Of a stretch of 64,000 nt of DNA, positions 51,915 through 59,551 are shown piece after piece (position 1 is the first letter of the stretch; each line of letters starts with the position of its first letter). The position numbers and the translations under genes are program-made. This DNA is from DASSCW01 sp036556325. Its GTDB lineage: Bacteria > Chloroflexota > Limnocylindria > QHBO01. Where the stretch lies: the NCBI GenBank assembly GCA_036556325.1, contig DATBJR010000049.1:1-64000 (forward strand), written 5' to 3'. Below the pieces are notes generated by a model. The model did not search any database and had not been told where the DNA came from. It saw only the letters and a program-made list of their open reading frames with translations.

Positions 51915-53221
51915 GCGACGGGCGCGGCCGTCCGCCCCGCGGCGCGGCGGCGGAACGCAGCACGGCGGCGGAGCAGGAGCTCGCCGTCCATCGCCGGCTG
52001 ATGCGCTTCGGCGATCACGAGTCGCGGGTCGCGCCGGTCTGGTCGGAGAAGGACACCAGCGTGGCGGCCGTCGAGGGGCATCTCGCCAGCCTCTGGACGC
52101 TCGCCGGCGACGATGGTCCGCGCGTGACGGAGAAGGGGATGCCTCACGCACGCGCCTCGGTGCTGAACCTGATCGTGACCGTTCCGGACGAGCTGTCGGC
52201 CGATCGGGTGGTGTCGACCCTGCTGGGCCTGGGCTTCCGGCACCCGTCACGCGCCATCGTGCTTGCCGCCAACCCGCGGGCCGGTGGTCCCGCGGTGGAT
52301 GCCTCGGTCAGCGCGCACTGCCACGCGATCCACGACGCGGACGAGCAGGTCTGCTACGAGGAGGTCGTGCTCACCGTCCGCGGCGAGGCTGCCGAGCACC
52401 TGGACGGCGTCGTCGCTCCGCTGCTCATCCACGACCTGCCGACCCTGGTCTGGTGGCCGGGCGATCCGCCCTTCGCCGACCCGATCTTCGACCAGCTGGT
52501 GGAGATGGGCGATCGGCTCATCCTGGACAGCAGCGATTTCGGCGACCTCCTGTTCGGGCTCCGGCGGCTGTCGACCCTGCGGCGGCGCAGCGGCATCGCC
52601 GACCTCTCTTGGAAGCGGTTGGGCTGGTGGCAGGAGCTGACGGCCCAGTTCTTCGATGCGCCGCGCTTCCGTCGGTATCTCCCGAACCTCAACCGGGTGA
52701 TCATCCGCTACGCGCTGGCACCGGCAACCGGATCAGCCCCGCAGCCCGAGCCGGAGTTCCCGGCACCGGGAGTTTCCAGCCCGATTGCCCAGGCGATGCT
52801 GTACGCGTCATGGATCGCCTCGCGGCTGGACTGGAAGCGACACAGCACCGTCCAACCGCTGGCCAATGGGCACCTGCAGCTGACGCTGGAAGGTCGCTAC
52901 GCGATGGTGGAGCTGCGGATCGAGGGCGAGCCGACGAACGTCGCGCCCGAGGGTGACCTGCTCTCGGTCCGGCTCCGTGCCCGCGGGGAGACGGGTGCGG
53001 CCGAGTTCATCATCGACCGCGATGGCGACGAGGCGATCGTCGCGTCGAACGCGGACGGCATGACCGCCCAGCTGCGCCGCGTGCGAATGGAGCTGCCCAC
53101 CGACAGCGAGCTGCTGGCCTCGACCATGGTCGCCGGCACGCACGAGCCGGTGTACGAGGCCGCCGTCCGCGCGGCGGGGGTCCTCCTGGCCGCGGCTCGG
53201 CCGGTCGAGGAGGCCGGGTGA
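51911..53221 (+). CDS. opcA: OpcA, glucose-6-phosphate dehydrogenase assembly/activation protein
   Basis: A 436-residue OpcA. N-terminal ARASVLNLIVTVPDE, the central LLIHDLPTLVWWPGDPPF and the C-terminal region with WIASRLDW follow the family pattern. In cyanobacteria OpcA activates Zwf in a redox-dependent manner, and it is co-encoded with zwf and pgl in actinobacteria and some Chloroflexota. The GTG overlaps the zwf stop, and the stop overlaps the pgl start, so the three are tightly coupled. No conserved regulatory cysteine pair was found on reading. Confidence 0.92.
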   Translation: MSDGRGRPPRGAAAERSTAAEQELAVHRRLMRFGDHESRVAPVWSEKDTSVAAVEGHLASLWTLAGDDGPRVTEKGMPHARASVLNLIVTVPDELSADRVVSTLLGLGFRHPSRAIVLAANPRAGGPAVDASVSAHCHAIHDADEQVCYEEVVLTVRGEAAEHLDGVVAPLLIHDLPTLVWWPGDPPFADPIFDQLVEMGDRLILDSSDFGDLLFGLRRLSTLRRRSGIADLSWKRLGWWQELTAQFFDAPRFRRYLPNLNRVIIRYALAPATGSAPQPEPEFPAPGVSSPIAQAMLYASWIASRLDWKRHSTVQPLANGHLQLTLEGRYAMVELRIEGEPTNVAPEGDLLSVRLRARGETGAAEFIIDRDGDEAIVASNADGMTAQLRRVRMELPTDSELLASTMVAGTHEPVYEAAVRAAGVLLAAARPVEEAG

Positions 53222-53991
53222 CCCGCGAGTTCATCGTCCTGGACGATGCGAACGCCGTGGCCACCGCAACCGCAGAACGCCTCATCGCCGCCGGCGAGGA
53301 GGCGATCGCGCGCCACGGGCGGTTCTTCCTGGCCCTGACGGGCGGCTCCACCCCGCTGATGGTGTGCCCGCTGCTGGTCGTCCCGCCGCTGGTCAACGCC
53401 CTGGACTGGTCGAAGGTCGAGTTCTTCTTCGGCGACGAGCGGGCAGTCCCGTCGCGCCATCCCGAGTCGAACTACAACCTGGCCCGCACTGCGCTGCTCG
53501 ACTACCTCCCCCGCGTGCGGCCCGGACAGGTGCACCGCATGCTCGGCGAGGCGGCGGATCTCGACGCGGCCAGCCGTGCCTACGAGGCGCTCATTGCCCG
53601 GACGCTCGGGGCGCCACACGGCGCCATCTCCTCCTTCGATCTGATCTGGCTGGGCATGGGACCCGACGGCCATACCGCCTCCCTCTTCCCCGACACTGCC
53701 GCGATGCAGGAGCGGAGCCGCTGGGTCGTTGCCAACTGGGTGCCGAAGCTGGATGCCTGGCGCATGACCATGACCTACCCACTTCTCAACGCGGCACGCG
53801 AGGTGAACTTCGTGGTCACCGGCGCCGACAAGGCGGCGGCCCTCGCCGCGGTCCGCGATGGCTCCGCAGCGGTGCCCGCCGCCGCAGTCGAGGCCGCTCG
53901 CACGGTGTGGTACGTCGATCGGGCCGCGGCCCAACAGGCCGAGCCCGCAGCATCCACCGGCGAGGCACCCGGCCGCGCGGCGAGCGGCTAG
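53218..53991 (+). CDS. pgl: 6-phosphogluconolactonase
   Basis: A 257-residue lactonase of the DevB/Pgl type. LTGGSTP near residue 42 and FFFGDERAVP are phosphate- and substrate-binding marks, and LGMGPDGHTASLFP holds the catalytic histidine. It hydrolyses the lactone made by Zwf. It is the last of the seven sugar genes, with a GTGA overlap to opcA. The C-terminal 15 residues are Ala/Pro/Gly-rich and probably disordered. Confidence 0.95.
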   Translation: MTREFIVLDDANAVATATAERLIAAGEEAIARHGRFFLALTGGSTPLMVCPLLVVPPLVNALDWSKVEFFFGDERAVPSRHPESNYNLARTALLDYLPRVRPGQVHRMLGEAADLDAASRAYEALIARTLGAPHGAISSFDLIWLGMGPDGHTASLFPDTAAMQERSRWVVANWVPKLDAWRMTMTYPLLNAAREVNFVVTGADKAAALAAVRDGSAAVPAAAVEAARTVWYVDRAAAQQAEPAASTGEAPGRAASG

Positions 53992-54001
53992 GCTGCCGCC
54001 G

Positions 54002-54265
54002 ATGGCGTGGCTCTTCCTGGTGGCGGCGGTGGTCTGCGGGGCGGCGGCCTACGCGGTCGGCTGGCCGGCGTGGAGTGGCTACCGCCAGCGCGAGGCGCGC
54101 GACGCCAATGCCGAGCGTTACCTGGCCTGGCGGGGTCGCGCCGCCTCCCCCGTCGAGGCGGAGGGGAGCGGACCGACGCGCGCCGAGCGACGCCGCATCT
54201 GGTTGGCCGGCCTGCTGGCCGGTGCCGCGTTCGCGCTCGTGCTGGCCTTCCTGCTCGCCTCCTGA
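54002..54265 (+). CDS. small two-helix membrane protein, unknown function
   Basis: An 87-residue protein with hydrophobic segments at about 2-22 and 66-86 and a charged middle part (YRQREARDANAERYLAWRGR). Both ends are membrane-embedded and the basic loop is probably cytoplasmic. I do not recognise a family. It starts 10 nt after pgl and ends 4 nt before the next gene, so it may ride on the sugar operon. A TAGGCT at 53989-53994 overlaps the pgl stop. Confidence 0.62.
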   Translation: MAWLFLVAAVVCGAAAYAVGWPAWSGYRQREARDANAERYLAWRGRAASPVEAEGSGPTRAERRRIWLAGLLAGAAFALVLAFLLAS

Positions 54266-54269
54266 GCCG

Positions 54270-54614
54270 ATGCGGGTCGAGCTCCTCTACACGGAGGCCG
54301 ATCCCCACTACATGACCCTCCGCCAGCGGCTGGCTGAGGTGCTGTCGGAGGACGCCTTCGAGACGCCGATCCAGATGATCGCGGTCAGCTCCCCGGAGGA
54401 CGCCGAGCTGCTGGGCTTCAGTGGCTCGCCAACCGTCCGCATCGACGGCGCCGACATCTGGCCCGCGGACGACGGCGGCATCGGCCTTGCGCCCCGCCGC
54501 TACCCGGCGGACGATGACCTCGACGGCCCCCCAACCGAACGCCTGCCGGGCAAGGCGCTCATCCGGCGTGCCGTTGAACGCGCTCGCGGCTGGAGCCACG
54601 GCCGGGCGCCCTGA
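54270..54614 (+). CDS. thioredoxin-fold protein lacking the active-site cysteines
   Basis: A 114-residue protein with the beta-alpha-beta start VELLYTEADPHYMTLRQRLAEVL and the conserved GFSGSPTVRIDGADIWP, which matches thioredoxin-like DUF2703/alkylmercury-lyase-associated proteins. In relatives the first loop usually reads like a CP(x) redox motif, but here it is ADPHY and the protein has no cysteine. It is therefore probably non-catalytic or a binding protein. It follows the small membrane protein by 4 nt. The function is unknown. Confidence 0.65.
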   Translation: MRVELLYTEADPHYMTLRQRLAEVLSEDAFETPIQMIAVSSPEDAELLGFSGSPTVRIDGADIWPADDGGIGLAPRRYPADDDLDGPPTERLPGKALIRRAVERARGWSHGRAP

Positions 54615-54679
54615 GCCGCCGCCCGCTCAGCGCCGCCGGCTGGCTGGCGGTAGACTCGGCCGACCATGGGATTGCGGCA

Positions 54680-55138
54680 GTGAGCGCCAGCAAGCGTCCG
54701 AGCACGTCGAGCCTGCGCCGCTTCATCACCTCGCGACCCTACGTCACGGTCGCCGAGCTGCGGCGGCGGTTCGGCCTGGACGACCCCGACGCCATGGCCC
54801 TGCTGCAGCGCAACGGGACGGTTGCCTGGATCGGCCTCCCGGAGCGTGAGGCGGCCAAGCTGCAGGAGCTGTGGAACCGCGACGAGCTCGGCGTCGAGCT
54901 GTCGGTCGAGGTCAACGCCCCGGTCGCCGTCGGCGTGTACCCGATGCGCATCGCCCGCTTCGTCATCGACGCGAACGGCGGACCGACCGGCCATGCCGCG
55001 ACGAACGGGCACTCTCCCGCGCCTCCGGGCCCGGAGCCGTTCGATCCCGCGCTGCGGCCGGCCGGATCCGCCCAGGTCGCTCCCTCGCACCGCGACGGGC
55101 TGCCGATCTACGCCCAGCGTGCCGACAACCCGCACTGA
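54680..55138 (+). CDS. conserved-looking protein of unknown function
   Basis: A 152-residue protein. Residues 10-60 look helical (SLRRFITSRPYVTVAELRRRFGLDDPDAMALLQRNG) and might be a winged-helix-like fold. Residues 60-100 are a hydrophobic beta-rich stretch (VAVGVYPMRIARFVID). The last 50 residues are Pro-rich and disordered. I do not recognise a family. TAGACT at 54651-54656 is a possible -10 with 23 nt to the GTG. It is followed immediately by the receiver-like gene, so they are probably one unit. Confidence 0.58.
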   Translation: MSASKRPSTSSLRRFITSRPYVTVAELRRRFGLDDPDAMALLQRNGTVAWIGLPEREAAKLQELWNRDELGVELSVEVNAPVAVGVYPMRIARFVIDANGGPTGHAATNGHSPAPPGPEPFDPALRPAGSAQVAPSHRDGLPIYAQRADNPH

Positions 55139-55139
55139 G

Positions 55140-55484
55140 GTGCGGCGGGTCGTCATCGTGGGCCGTGACCTGATTGCCGCGACCCGGATCGCCGATGCTG
55201 CCGCGGCCGCCGGCTGCGACGCGGCCCGGGTGGACACCCCGGACCAGCTGCCCGACGCATCGGAGATCGGCCTGGCCTTCGTCGACTGGGACGACCGGCA
55301 GGCGGACTGGGGCGCCAGCCTGCGGCGCTGGCGGGACGCCGCAGACACCCCGGCTCCGCGCCTCCTGCTCTTCGGTTCGCACCGCGACGTGGCCGGTCAT
55401 CGCGCGGCGCGAGCCAACGGCCTGGGACCGATGCTGGCGCGCTCGAAGCTGTTCGCATCGTTGCCGTCATTGCTGCGCGAGTGA
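55140..55484 (+). CDS. receiver-like (degenerate response regulator) domain protein
   Basis: A 114-residue alpha/beta protein. The pattern VVIVGRDLIAATRIADAAAAAG, then LAFVDWDDRQ, then RLLLFGSHRDVAGHRAARANG resembles a receiver domain in which beta 3 ends in a possible Asp (VDW). The acidic pair, the switch Thr/Ser context and the conserved Lys are not convincing. It is probably a non-phosphorylated receiver-like fold. The GTG start follows the previous stop by 1 nt, and the stop overlaps the sulfotransferase start by 4 nt (GTGA). No kinase is near. Confidence 0.6.
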   Translation: MRRVVIVGRDLIAATRIADAAAAAGCDAARVDTPDQLPDASEIGLAFVDWDDRQADWGASLRRWRDAADTPAPRLLLFGSHRDVAGHRAARANGLGPMLARSKLFASLPSLLRE

Positions 55485-56401
55485 CGCACCGCGTGGCGCG
55501 GGTCCCGGACTTCTTCATCGTCGGCGCCCCGAAGGCCGGGACGACCGCGATGTACGAGTACCTGCGCGGTCACCCGGACCTGTTCCTGCCCGAGCGCAAG
55601 GAGCTGCGGTTCTTCGGCTCCGACCTCGACATTCGCGATCGCACGCCGCTGACGACCGAGCAGTACCTCGACTACTTTGCCGATGCGCCGGCGGGCTCGC
55701 TGATCGGGACGGCTTATGTCTGGTACCTGTACTCGCGGTCGGCGGCGCAGGAGATCGCGGCCTTCAGCCCCGGCGCGCGGATCATCGCCATGCTGCGCAA
55801 CCCGGTCGCCATGCTGCCGGCGCTGCATGCCGAACACCTGACGAACGGGAACGAGGACATCCGCGACTTCACGGCCGCGCTCGACGCGGAGCCTGACCGG
55901 CGTGCCGGCCGGCGGATTCCGTCCCACGCCCACCTGCCGCAGGGCCTCTGGTACACCGATGTGCCGCGCTACGCCGAACAGCTCGAGCGGTACTTCGCGG
56001 CCTTCGGTCGCGATCGGGTGCGGGTGATCGTCTTCGACGACTTCGTGGCGGACACGGCGGCCGTCTACCGCGACACGCTCCGCTTCCTGGGGGTGGACGA
56101 CGGCTATCGGCCTCCGACCTTCACCGCGGTGAATGCGAACCGCCGGATCCGGTCCGAGCGCTGGCGCCATTTCCTGGCCCGCCCGCCGGAGCGGCTGCGG
56201 ATCCTGATCCACCACCTCGTCCCGGCGCGGCTGCGACGCGCGGCCTATGAGCGGGCAAAGGAGCTGAACGTCGTGGCGGCGCCCCGGGAACCCCTTCCGC
56301 CGGCGACGGCGGAGCGCCTGGCGGCGGCATTTGGTCCCGAGGTTGCGCACCTTTCCGCACTGCTCCGCCGCGATCTGACCACCCTCTGGCGGAGCAGTTG
56401 A
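55481..56401 (+). CDS. PAPS-dependent sulfotransferase
   Basis: A 306-residue sulfotransferase. The 5'-phosphosulfate loop is FFIVGAPKAGTTAMYEYL near the start, and the 3'-phosphate binding segment is in MLRNPVAMLPALH. This is the family that sulfates carbohydrates and other hydroxyls using PAPS. Its position just before a polysaccharide cluster suggests it may decorate that polymer or a glycolipid. No PAPS-synthesis genes are in the window. The frame is GTGA-coupled to the receiver-like gene. Confidence 0.86.
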   Translation: MTHRVARVPDFFIVGAPKAGTTAMYEYLRGHPDLFLPERKELRFFGSDLDIRDRTPLTTEQYLDYFADAPAGSLIGTAYVWYLYSRSAAQEIAAFSPGARIIAMLRNPVAMLPALHAEHLTNGNEDIRDFTAALDAEPDRRAGRRIPSHAHLPQGLWYTDVPRYAEQLERYFAAFGRDRVRVIVFDDFVADTAAVYRDTLRFLGVDDGYRPPTFTAVNANRRIRSERWRHFLARPPERLRILIHHLVPARLRRAAYERAKELNVVAAPREPLPPATAERLAAAFGPEVAHLSALLRRDLTTLWRSS

Positions 56402-56520
56402 CTGCACGCACCGGTACCACCGTCCCGGTTATTGCGCTAGTACTTCCGTTCAGGCAAAGTCGGGGTCGGAGTTATCGCTTCGTTATCAAGCGCTTATTTA
56501 CTCGCTGATCCCGAGCATCA
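56402..56520 (+). promoter_or_regulatory. AT-richer control region of the exopolysaccharide cluster
   Basis: This 119-nt gap contains direct repeats of GTTATC (56471 and 56482, 11 bp apart), the inverted repeat CGCTT-N7-AAGCG (56476-56492), the palindrome AAGCGCTT (56488-56495) and TATTTA at 56495-56500. TTATCG (56472-56477) to TATTTA is a 17-bp spacing that could be a weak promoter. It looks AT-richer than the surrounding genes and is the natural place for control of the cluster. Confidence 0.45.
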
Positions 56521-57264
56521 GTGCGAGGGGGAGGTTCATTGGCCGATACCATCCAGCACCGACGGGAGGCTCTGCAGGCAGCCGCCCTCTCGGCACTCCC
56601 GCTGCCCGAGCTGGAGTCGGTTCCCGCGCGACCGGAGGCCTTGACCGCCGTCCGCAAGCGCGCGGTTGACATCGCCGCCGCCGGGGTGCTGCTGCTCGCG
56701 TTCAGTCCCCTGTGGCTGCTCTGCGCCCTGCTCATCAAGCTGACGTCGCGCGGCCCGGTGATCTTCCGCCAGGAACGCATCGGCGCCGGCCAGCGGCCGT
56801 TCACCGTCTACAAATTCCGCACCATGCGGGTCGACACATCGGACGCGATCCACCGCGACTTCGTGACGCGCTACATCCTGGGCTCGCTGAGCCTGGACGC
56901 CGGTGCCTCCTACAAGCTGCCACGCGATCATCGGATCACCGCGATCGGGCGCATCCTGCGCAAGCTCTCGCTCGACGAGGTGCCGCAGCTCGTCAACGTT
57001 CTGCGCGGGGAGATGTCGATCGTCGGGCCGCGGCCGCCGCTGCGCTACGAGGTGGAGAACTACGAGCCGTGGCAGCTCGGCCGCCTGGCCGTGCGGCCGG
57101 GCGTCACCGGCCTCTGGCAGGTGTCCGGCCGCAATCGGCTCAGCTTCGCGGAGATGTGCGAGCTCGACCTGCAGTACATCCAGTCGTGGAGCCTGCGCAA
57201 GGACCTGGCGATCATGGTTCGCACGCCGTGGGTCATGCTCGTGGACGCGGGAGGTGCCGAATGA
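56521..57264 (+). CDS. polyprenyl-phosphate sugar-phosphate transferase (initiating glycosyltransferase)
   Basis: A 247-residue initiating transferase of the WcaJ/bacterial sugar transferase family. A hydrophobic hairpin (about 50-75) precedes the catalytic part with IFRQERIGAGQRPF, YKFRTMRVD, the LDEVPQLVNVL block, VGPRPPL and the ending GVTGLWQVSGRNRL. It transfers a sugar phosphate to undecaprenyl phosphate and so starts the repeat unit. It lacks the large N-terminal membrane region of WcaJ. The GTG at 56521 has no clear ribosome-binding site; a TTG at 56539 follows the GGGGGAGG at 56527-56534 and could be the true start. Confidence 0.9.
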   Translation: MRGGGSLADTIQHRREALQAAALSALPLPELESVPARPEALTAVRKRAVDIAAAGVLLLAFSPLWLLCALLIKLTSRGPVIFRQERIGAGQRPFTVYKFRTMRVDTSDAIHRDFVTRYILGSLSLDAGASYKLPRDHRITAIGRILRKLSLDEVPQLVNVLRGEMSIVGPRPPLRYEVENYEPWQLGRLAVRPGVTGLWQVSGRNRLSFAEMCELDLQYIQSWSLRKDLAIMVRTPWVMLVDAGGAE

Positions 57265-58361
57265 GCGGCATCGTGCGCGCGGGCGTCATCGGCTGCGGCT
57301 ACTGGGGCCCCAACCTCATCCGCAACTTCGCGCACCACGATGACGCCACCGTGGCCATGGTGGCTGACGCGGTGCTCGAACGGGCCCAGCGGGTGGCGCG
57401 CATGTACAACGTGCCAGTGGCCACCACCGACGCCATGGACATCATCTCGTCGCCCGACATCGACGTGGTGGTCGTCGCCACCCCGGCTCGCACCCACGCG
57501 CCGCTGGCCAAGGCCGCCATCGAAGCGGGCAAGCATGTCCTGATCATGAAGCCGATGACGACGTCGGTCGAGGATGCAGAGGAGCTCGTCGCACTCGCCG
57601 AGCGCCGGGGCGTCCTGGTGGCCGTGGATCACACGTTCGTCTACACCGGTGCGGTGCGGATGATGCGCGACCTGGTGGAGAGCGGCGCCCTGGGCGAGAT
57701 CTTCTACGTGGACAGCGTGCGCATCAACCTGGGTGTCTTCCAGTCGGACGTGAACGTCATCTGGGACCTGGCGCCGCACGACGTCAGCATCATCGACTAC
57801 GTTCTCGGCGGCATCCTGCCGACGCAGGTCAGCGCGTTCGGCGCGGCGCATGCCGGCAGCCGGCGCGAGAACATCGCCTACCTGACCATGCGCTACGGTC
57901 CGAACGTGGTCGGTCACGTCCACGTGAACTGGCTCGCGCCGGCCAAGATCCGCCGCACGATCGTCGGTGGCTCGAAGCAGATGATCGTCTGGGACGACAT
58001 GCAGCCGTCGGAGAAGCTGCTGATCTACGACAAGGGCGTGACCATCGCGCCGGATGATGATCCGGAGAAGGTCTACGAGGAGCTCGTGTCGTATCGCTCC
58101 GGCGACGTGCTGGCGCCCCGGCTCGATGACCGCGAGGCGCTGTCGGTCGAGGTGGACGAGGTGATCCGCTGCATCCGCCAGGGCGGCACGCCGATCTCCG
58201 ACGGATCCGCCGGGCTGCGTGCCGTTCGCGTGCTCGAGGCGGCAGCCCGATCCGCGCGCGACGGGTCCCATCCCGTCGAGCTTGACGGCGGAAACCCGAA
58301 TGCCGTCGTGCCGCTGCGGATCGTTCCCGAAACCGAGGCCCGGGCCGCATCGGCCAAGTAG
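57261..58361 (+). CDS. Gfo/Idh/MocA family sugar dehydrogenase
   Basis: A 366-residue NAD(P)-dependent oxidoreductase. The Rossmann start is AGVIGCGYWGPNLIRNF. The nominal EKP motif reads MKP (VLIMKPMTT), with Lys kept. The catalytic-side region WDLAPHDVSIIDYVLGG is conserved. Such enzymes oxidise or epimerise nucleotide sugars for surface polysaccharide. The ATG overlaps the transferase stop as ATGA. The GAGACC-CCC-GGTCTC hairpin at 58364-58378, just after the stop, may attenuate transcription. Confidence 0.88.
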   Translation: MSGIVRAGVIGCGYWGPNLIRNFAHHDDATVAMVADAVLERAQRVARMYNVPVATTDAMDIISSPDIDVVVVATPARTHAPLAKAAIEAGKHVLIMKPMTTSVEDAEELVALAERRGVLVAVDHTFVYTGAVRMMRDLVESGALGEIFYVDSVRINLGVFQSDVNVIWDLAPHDVSIIDYVLGGILPTQVSAFGAAHAGSRRENIAYLTMRYGPNVVGHVHVNWLAPAKIRRTIVGGSKQMIVWDDMQPSEKLLIYDKGVTIAPDDDPEKVYEELVSYRSGDVLAPRLDDREALSVEVDEVIRCIRQGGTPISDGSAGLRAVRVLEAAARSARDGSHPVELDGGNPNAVVPLRIVPETEARAASAK

Positions 58362-58363
58362 GC

Positions 58364-58378
58364 GAGACCCCCGGTCTC
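58364..58378 (+). other. short hairpin after the Gfo/Idh/MocA gene
   Basis: GAGACC and GGTCTC pair with a 3-nt loop, 3 nt after the stop codon, and no T-run follows. TATGAT at 58400-58405 further down may be a -10 for the Wzz-GGDEF gene. The hairpin could be a processing or attenuation point inside the cluster. Confidence 0.4.
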
Positions 58379-58439
58379 CGGCCCCGGCAGGGCGCGCGGT
58401 ATGATCGGCGCTCGCCCGCGATCGCGATAGGAATCTGAC

Positions 58440-59549
58440 GTGGAGCTACGAACCCTCTTCCACATCGTCACCAGCCGCTGGTGGCTGGTGCTGCCGATCT
58501 TCGTGCTGACGCTTGCCGCCGCGATCGGGTTGACCATCGTGCAGCAGCCGCTGTACAGCGCGTCATCCACGTTGGTCGTGGCGCCGTCGGTGACGGACCA
58601 GAACACGCTCGACGTCATCTCGCTGCTGTCCCGGCAGTCGGAGATCAGCGACACCTACGCCCAGATCGGCTCCAGCCGAACGGTGCAGGAGGCCGCCGCC
58701 AAGCAGCTCAGCCTGAGCGCGGCGGATCGGGCCGAGCTGCAGCTGGAGAGCGTCCTGGTCAGCGGCACGACGCTGCTCGAGATCACGGCCACCTCCCCGA
58801 ACCCGGAGATCGCCGCCGATTACGCCAATGCTGTCTCGCAGCAGCTGGCGAGCTACGTGAACGCGCACTATGGCGTCTTTTCGGTCAGCGCCCTTGATCC
58901 GGCCGGCATTCCGAGCCGTCCCGTGTCGCCCGACGTTCCGCTCAACCTGGCGCTCGGCGTCGCCGGCGGGCTGGTGCTTGGCGTCGGCCTGGCGCTGGTC
59001 GCACACCTCGTCCAGCCGCAGGCCCGGGCGGGGCTGCGCGATATCGTCGATCCCGAGACCTGGGCCTTCAACGACTCGTACTTCGCCTACCGGCTCGCCC
59101 AGGAGATGAACCGCAGCACGCGCAGCCGGCAGACAACCGCGGTGGCGCTCATCGACGTCAACCACGAGAACGCGCTCGACGACCTGATGCCCCGCGTCCG
59201 GACCGAGGCGTTCCGTCGGATCGCGACCCTGCTGGACAGTCACGTCCGACCGGAGGACATCGTGGCGCGCCTGTACGGCAGCGTGTTCGGGATCGTCATG
59301 CCGGACACCAACGAGGAGCAGGCGGTGGCCATCGTCGAGGGCCTGCGCAGCCGGCTGGCGGGCCCCGCCTTCGGCACGACCGCGAACGGCGTCCCGGCCC
59401 ATGCCAATCCGGCCGCCGGCGTGGTCGAATACCGCGAGGGATCGGGTGACGTGATGCAGCACGCACAGAGCGCGCTGCGAGCAGCCAAGGAAGGCCCCAT
59501 CGGGCGAACAGAGGCGTTCTCGGCACTGTCGGTCCAGCCCGGGACCTGA
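58440..59549 (+). CDS. Wzz-type polysaccharide co-polymerase fused to a degenerate GGDEF domain
   Basis: A 369-residue inner-membrane protein. Transmembrane helices at about 14-36 and 168-190 bracket a periplasmic Wzz domain (PLYSASSTLVVAP; ATSPNPEIAADYANAVSQQL). The cytoplasmic part from about 200 to 355 aligns with a GGDEF domain: a start helix, ALIDVN with Asp239, HVRPEDIVARLYGSVFGIVMP, and a VMQHAQSALRAAKEGPIGR end. The GGDEF signature is replaced by YGSVF (279-283), so cyclase activity is not expected. RPED at 270-273 sits at the RxxD I-site distance. No tyrosine-kinase domain is present. AGGAA precedes the GTG. Confidence 0.83.
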   Translation: MELRTLFHIVTSRWWLVLPIFVLTLAAAIGLTIVQQPLYSASSTLVVAPSVTDQNTLDVISLLSRQSEISDTYAQIGSSRTVQEAAAKQLSLSAADRAELQLESVLVSGTTLLEITATSPNPEIAADYANAVSQQLASYVNAHYGVFSVSALDPAGIPSRPVSPDVPLNLALGVAGGLVLGVGLALVAHLVQPQARAGLRDIVDPETWAFNDSYFAYRLAQEMNRSTRSRQTTAVALIDVNHENALDDLMPRVRTEAFRRIATLLDSHVRPEDIVARLYGSVFGIVMPDTNEEQAVAIVEGLRSRLAGPAFGTTANGVPAHANPAAGVVEYREGSGDVMQHAQSALRAAKEGPIGRTEAFSALSVQPGT

Positions 59550-59551
59550 CG

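Noticed and set aside
55140..55484. Functional phospho-accepting response regulator
   Set aside because: The acidic pocket and conserved Lys could not be placed convincingly, so it is listed as receiver-like only.
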